Assembly: GCA_963576565.1 (NCBI GenBank)
Contig: OY755046.1
Coordinates: forward strand, 69,841,719-69,905,718
Source: Aspidapion aeneum
Taxonomy: Eukaryota > Arthropoda > Insecta > Coleoptera > Brentidae
Direction of reading: 5' to 3'
Length of the DNA stretch: 64,000 bases
This document shows, piece by piece, positions 51,501-57,500 of the stretch. A program made the translations under genes and the position numbers. The first letter of the stretch is position 1. The number at the start of each line of letters is the position of its first letter. The notes beneath the pieces are model-generated. The model worked only from the letters and a program-made list of their open reading frames with translations, did not search any database and was not told where the DNA came from.

Positions 51501-54500
51501 TCGTGGCCTCTATTTTTGTGTTGGCCTTGATTTACCGTCAGGCGTCAGTTCTTTAGCTTGATCAAGGCCAACACAAAAATAGAGGCCACGACCCTGAAAA
51601 AATCAGCTGTTCTCCCGGGGCTGAATTTTACATTGGGTCTTATGGGAGGTCAGACGTTTTTTTATGGTATTTTCAAAATGGCACTATAGATTTCCGCAAA
51701 ATTTCAGTGAAATATTCTCAGACACCATCCCGATATCCCACCAAAGGTTTGTAAGGAAGCAACATGATTAAAAGGTTAAAATCTTCAAGATTTAGCATTC
51801 CTTATTTTGAATTCAAATTACCCGCCATGTACCACATGCCAACTGTTATATTTGACATGTATTTGACTTTGTCATCTGTGATTGTCACATTTGCTTCTGC
51901 TTTAAATTTAATTTTTGTGTGAGCTAATGAAGCGGCTATGAAAAATTAAGGATTACTATACATTTAAAAAAAATTGTTCTGCCAGAATAAAGTAAAAACA
52001 ATCTCAAAAATGACTTTATTTAAAAAAAAATCAAATATTCATGAACCGTCATTCCAACTTCAATTTTTTTAAGACAATCAGCTGTATCGTAACGTGACCA
52101 TCAAAAAAAAATCAGCCCCGGATGTGACGTCAACAAAGTGGAGGATCGTGGCCCGTCCATTTTGATAGCCCTGGCTTGATTTGTCTTGGCACCGTCAAAA
52201 TGGATTTTGGAATTTGTGCTGAAATTGAAGATTTTGAACTGCCAACGTTAATAAAATATAATTATATACTGTTATAAAACCAAAAAATTTGGCTCGAATT
52301 TTTACCGATTATAAAAATGTAATATTTTATTGTTATTATAATTTCTGTTTGGTCCAAATAGTATCATTTTCTACAAAAAAACAGCGTGCGTAAAAAAAAT
52401 TTTCACGCACGCCAAACCAGTTTTTTTACGCATTATAATTTCTATTTGATCCAAATAGTATCATTTTCTACAAAAAAACAGCGTGCGTGAAAGAAAATTT
52501 TTACGCAGTTGAACTTTCCACATGAAAATTGGTGCGGAAAAACGCGTTTTACGCTCGCAAGTAGGAAAAATCTGTTTTTTGTTCCATTTCAAGAAAAAAA
52601 AATGATATGAACATATGTCCTAAACATCTTAAGTTTTAAGATACAGAGTGTTAAAGATTTTAGAAAAATCTCAATTTTTATTAATATGTGTGATACTGAC
52701 ATTTATTTATTATTTATTTATTCATCTTTGGACATAGGCCTCCCCCAATATCTTCCACTTTTCTCTGTCTGTCGCGGTGTTCATCCATCTGGTTCCCGCA
52801 TGTTTCTTCAAATCGTCCGCTCATCTCATTTGGGGTCTTTCCCTACTTCTTTTATTTCGATCGTCTTTCTGCCTGATATTATGACCGGCAAATTTCCATT
52901 TTGCTACTTCTCCTCTGACATCCCTTACTTTTGTTTTATTTCTTATCCATTCATTCCTTTTTCTATCTGTTAGCTTTACATGTAACATTTGTCTTTCCAT
53001 TGATCTTTCGGCTTTTGTGACCTTATCCCTGTTTGATGTGTAAGTGTCCAGGTCCAAATGCTGCCCAAGCCAATCTTACTTCTTCCTTGATTTCTTTAAT
53101 GCTCTTATTATTATTTCCGTAGCGATAGTAGTTTCTGAGATAAATCCAGCTGCCATCCTGATTGTTCGACTTTTCTTTTATTTTCACCTCTGTTATCAAT
53201 GGAAAAAAATACTACAACTTTGTTAGCAATAGTGCCTACTTAACTTTGAACACCCTGTATTTTTTTAAGGTGTTGTAGACATGCCCTATTCTCCAACCAC
53301 TTTGGAGAAACTTCTCCAGATTGTAAAATAAACTGTGATTTCTGCAAGGACCAAAAGGCTGTCCTCAAAATGGTTGAATTGTTTCACGTGAAAAGTGTGC
53401 AGTATCACACAAAGGCCAGTAGTTACAATGAAATGGATTATCAGGACTTGTATGGGGAGGGAAGAAAAGGAGTTGAGGAGTAAGTTCTTCAGTTAAACAC
53501 TACTTGACTATAGGTGTTTTATCACATGTGAATGACATGCAAAATGATATGCCAGACTGTAAATTATTTCAGTTCGCAGATGACTGCACGGCAGTAGTAT
53601 CTGGAAAGTCTTTGGAGGTGATTCAAACAAAAGTGAACACTGTAATAGCTTAGTTCATAAATTACTGTGAAAAAAATCATTTAATAGTAAATCTCGAAAC
53701 AACATGCTTTATCCAATTTACGGGAAACTACTTAAAACCTTTTCAAAATTTTAATTTTACATTTAATGCTAGACAAATACCTGAAGTAACCAATACAAAA
53801 TTTATGAGATCATATTTAGATAAAAATTTGAGTTGGGAGTACCAAATAGATCATGTTTGTAATAATTTAAAAAAAACGTGCTTTGCCATAAAAACACTTA
53901 AATATTCTATGACAGAAGAAGCAACTTTAGGTTTATATTATGCTAATGCATACTCTGTCTATGCGTACTTCATTTTGTCATGGGACCAAGCAGTAGAAAT
54001 CGAGCGCGTATTTATTCTTCAAAAAAGGATTTGGTCTGGCGCAACTAGAGTCTTGCAAAAACATATTCAAAGAAAAACAAATTTTGACCGTTTGTGGTAT
54101 ATATTTATTTAAACTATTAAATTATGTCCATGAAAATGTAAACAAATTCAAAAAATTTACAGATGTGCATACCTATAGCACAAGAAATAACAAAGAACTA
54201 GTGCAGCCCAAATTTAATCATATTTTTATTAAAAAATCGGCTTACTTTGCCGGTCTAACTTACTATAGCTTGCTTCCAGATAATTTAACATCATTACAAA
54301 ATAAAAAGTTTAAAAAAGAAATTAAAAAAATGCTACTACTTAATTTAGCACCGTGAATATGCAAAATCCTTAAAAAGCTAGAAAACTGGTTTTGAAATAT
54401 TTTTAAACATATTCTTTGTTTAATTGTTCATCATTGAAAAAAAAAATGTTTGTCATATACCTAGTGTTTTTTCAGTTACCTCAATTACTTATAATATGAA

Positions 54501-57500
54501 TTATGCAATGTATTTTTTAGAATTGTAAGTACTATCATTTTGTGACAAAGCCTGTATTTGTATAATACTTTGGTGAATAAAAATATCTGTCTATCTATCT
54601 ATCTATCTTACAAACATCGAAACAGAGGCCTTTTTGGGTATTTAGGGTATGACTTTGGAGAAACGCTCGGGCACATCGATTTTGTTTGCGACGGGACACT
54701 TTTTGGCTATCTTGAAGTTTTTGTAGCACGAACCCTCTTCGAGGGGTATACTTTACCCCTATATTTTGAATAGGGAAAGTGGATCTAGTGATACCTTGTT
54801 TCGAAGGCCTTTTGAATGTCCTTACAACCATGTAAAAATTTCAAAAATCTATCCATTAGTTTTTGAGATAATTGCCTGCAAACTTTCAAGCTTAACATGG
54901 ACTGATAAAATAAAAATTTAATTAAAATTTAATAATTTTCGGATTTAATTTTTATTTTATCATTCCATGTTAAATTTGAAAATTTGAAAGCATATATCTC
55001 AAAAACTAATCGATGGATTTTCGAAATTTTTACACGGTTGTAAAGATATTCAAGAGAGCTTTAAAATAAGGTATCACTAGACCCACTGTCCCTATTCAAA
55101 ATATAGGGCTGAAGTATACCCCTCGAAGGGAGTTCGTGCTACAAAAATTTCAAGATAGCCAAAAAATGTCCCCCTCGCAAACAAAAAAGAAAAGAGCAAG
55201 CGTTTCTCCAAATTCACACTCTAAATACCCAAAAAGGCCTCTAAACTAAAAAAAAACATATTTACTGAGTTGTGGTATATTAAATTCAATAAGCTCTTTA
55301 TTACCAAACTTTAAAACTGGAAATTTAAGTTTGTAGTTCTTTAGTGTAAATGCCTTACTTATTTTTAGTTTTTTTTTATTTGTCAAACACACTGTGTTTT
55401 TTTTTATTACAATCTAGTCAGTAAGACTAATTAGCAATTTTGTTTTAACTTAATTTACTAGAAAAGTCAGATTTAAACTTAGGGTTCACTCAACAGTTCT
55501 GCCCGCTTTGTTTAGTCTGTAACTCACAATTGTGTTGTGTTTATAGCATTATTTTGTTTTATGTGTAATTCACTTAGTTTACTAGCTCAAACGGCTTCAC
55601 TCTTTACTTATTTTTAGTGAAAGAAAAAATTACACAAATGAAGGAAGTGATAGTGACAATAGCGATTATGCTGCATTTGAGAGAGAACAAGCACATAAAA
55701 GAGAGACAACCGCTTTTATACAGAAACAGTTGGCCATAAGACGAAATCCACAGGTAATGGCTATTCGTGTAGAGCACAGATACATCTGGAGCGGTAAAGT
55801 GCCGCTAAAAATAACTGTTACAAGGGTACTACTACTTTGTCGGTTTACGTTTGTTTTTCTACGTTGTCCGACGCCTATTCTCCACCTCCTGCGATCCTGA
55901 CAATCATCTTCTGTCAGGTTTTTTTGACTCATTGATCTTTGGATTGACTGTTGCCATTCTAGTTTAGGACGCTTTGGTAATCTTTCGTCGTTCATCCGTT
56001 GTACATGGCCGTACCATATGAGTTGCCTTTTAGTGATGTCATCCGTTATGCTTCCCTCGATTCTCATTCTTTCTTTTATGATCTTATTTCTTATGTGGTC
56101 TGTTCTAGATATTCTTATTGATCTTTTGCATCCATTTTGACACTTTTCATTTTTGTTTTGTATTTTTCTGTTATGCGACAAGTCTATATTCTGTACAACA
56201 GCGTGCTTTTCACCATTGTTTCATATATGTTAAATTTTACACTCTTTTTTACCTCTCTGCTCTATAAAATACTGTTAAGACATCTAATAACCTTTTTTGC
56301 TTTTACTATTTTTTTTTCTTTACAGTCTGTTCCTGTCTTATCAAATGTGACACTGAAGTATACATACTCATTGGATGGAGATATTGTTTGTCCATTGTCT
56401 AGTTCTAACTCACTTGATTCGTTTCCAATACATAAGTACTGTGTCTTGTCCACGTTCACTGTTAACCTCCACTTTTGGTATTCTTCCGTTAACTTTCTCA
56501 TCATATACTCCATGTTTTCTTTATCATTAGCTACAATTACTTGTTCGTCAGCAAACTGTAGTGTGTATATGGTAAATCGGTCGTTAAGTTGTATTCCCAT
56601 GCCGTGTACTTTAAGTTTTCAGGTTTTTAAAGCTACTGCGATATATATTTTAAAAAGAGTTGGAGAGATACAAACATCCCTCTCTTAAGTCTTTCGTTAC
56701 CAGGAATTCTTTTGAAAGTCGATTTCCAATTTTAATTTTAGATTTTGCCCGATTATATGGTTGTTTTTATCGCTGTTATATATGTATGATTGCTATTTGT
56801 TTGTTCTAACACTGTTTTCAAAACGAGGCACTCCTCATGAGAGGAATCTACCCTGGGTTTTTGGCAATACAACTCTGAAACAACCTTTTTTTTTTAATTT
56901 TAGGAAATGTCTAAAAAAAACAATCGACGAGCTGGGATCCTAAAATGCCTCGTTTTATAAACACAAGCTGTTAAAATTTTATAAAAAAATATATTTTTTT
57001 TTAAATATCTGCAAACCATTCTAGATATTTATCAGCAAGTTTTTTGGTTTATACCGTCCGCAAGGGACCTAGATATTTTTTGATAAAATAAATGGTACGC
57101 CACTGCTTTTTTGTAAAATAGGAATTAATTTTAAAATCGTTGTGTATTTTGTAACAAATGTTATCTCTTGAGTTTTTTTGTAAACCACACGATTTTCGCT
57201 TAAAAACATAAAAACCACATACATGCATGGCGAGATCGCCAAAATTTCATTAATTATTTACGAGTAATTTTCGATAGTGAAGAGGGACGGCACTGGTATA
57301 AATTTTAAAAAATTGCTGCCCATGGGAAAATGCACATTGATACATACAATACCTTACCCCAAATTTTAGACAAATATCTACAATAGTTTAACAGATATTA
57401 AAATAATATACAGGAAACCTCCTCTAAGCGGACACTCACGGTTTCGTCGATTTTGTCCGCTTATTGGAAATGTCCGGTTATGAGAGAGAACTGCGAAATT

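Noticed and set aside
55666..56181. 171-codon minus-strand frame
   Set aside because: Fusion of RTE tail sequence with antisense of RECQL5 exon 9; not a gene.
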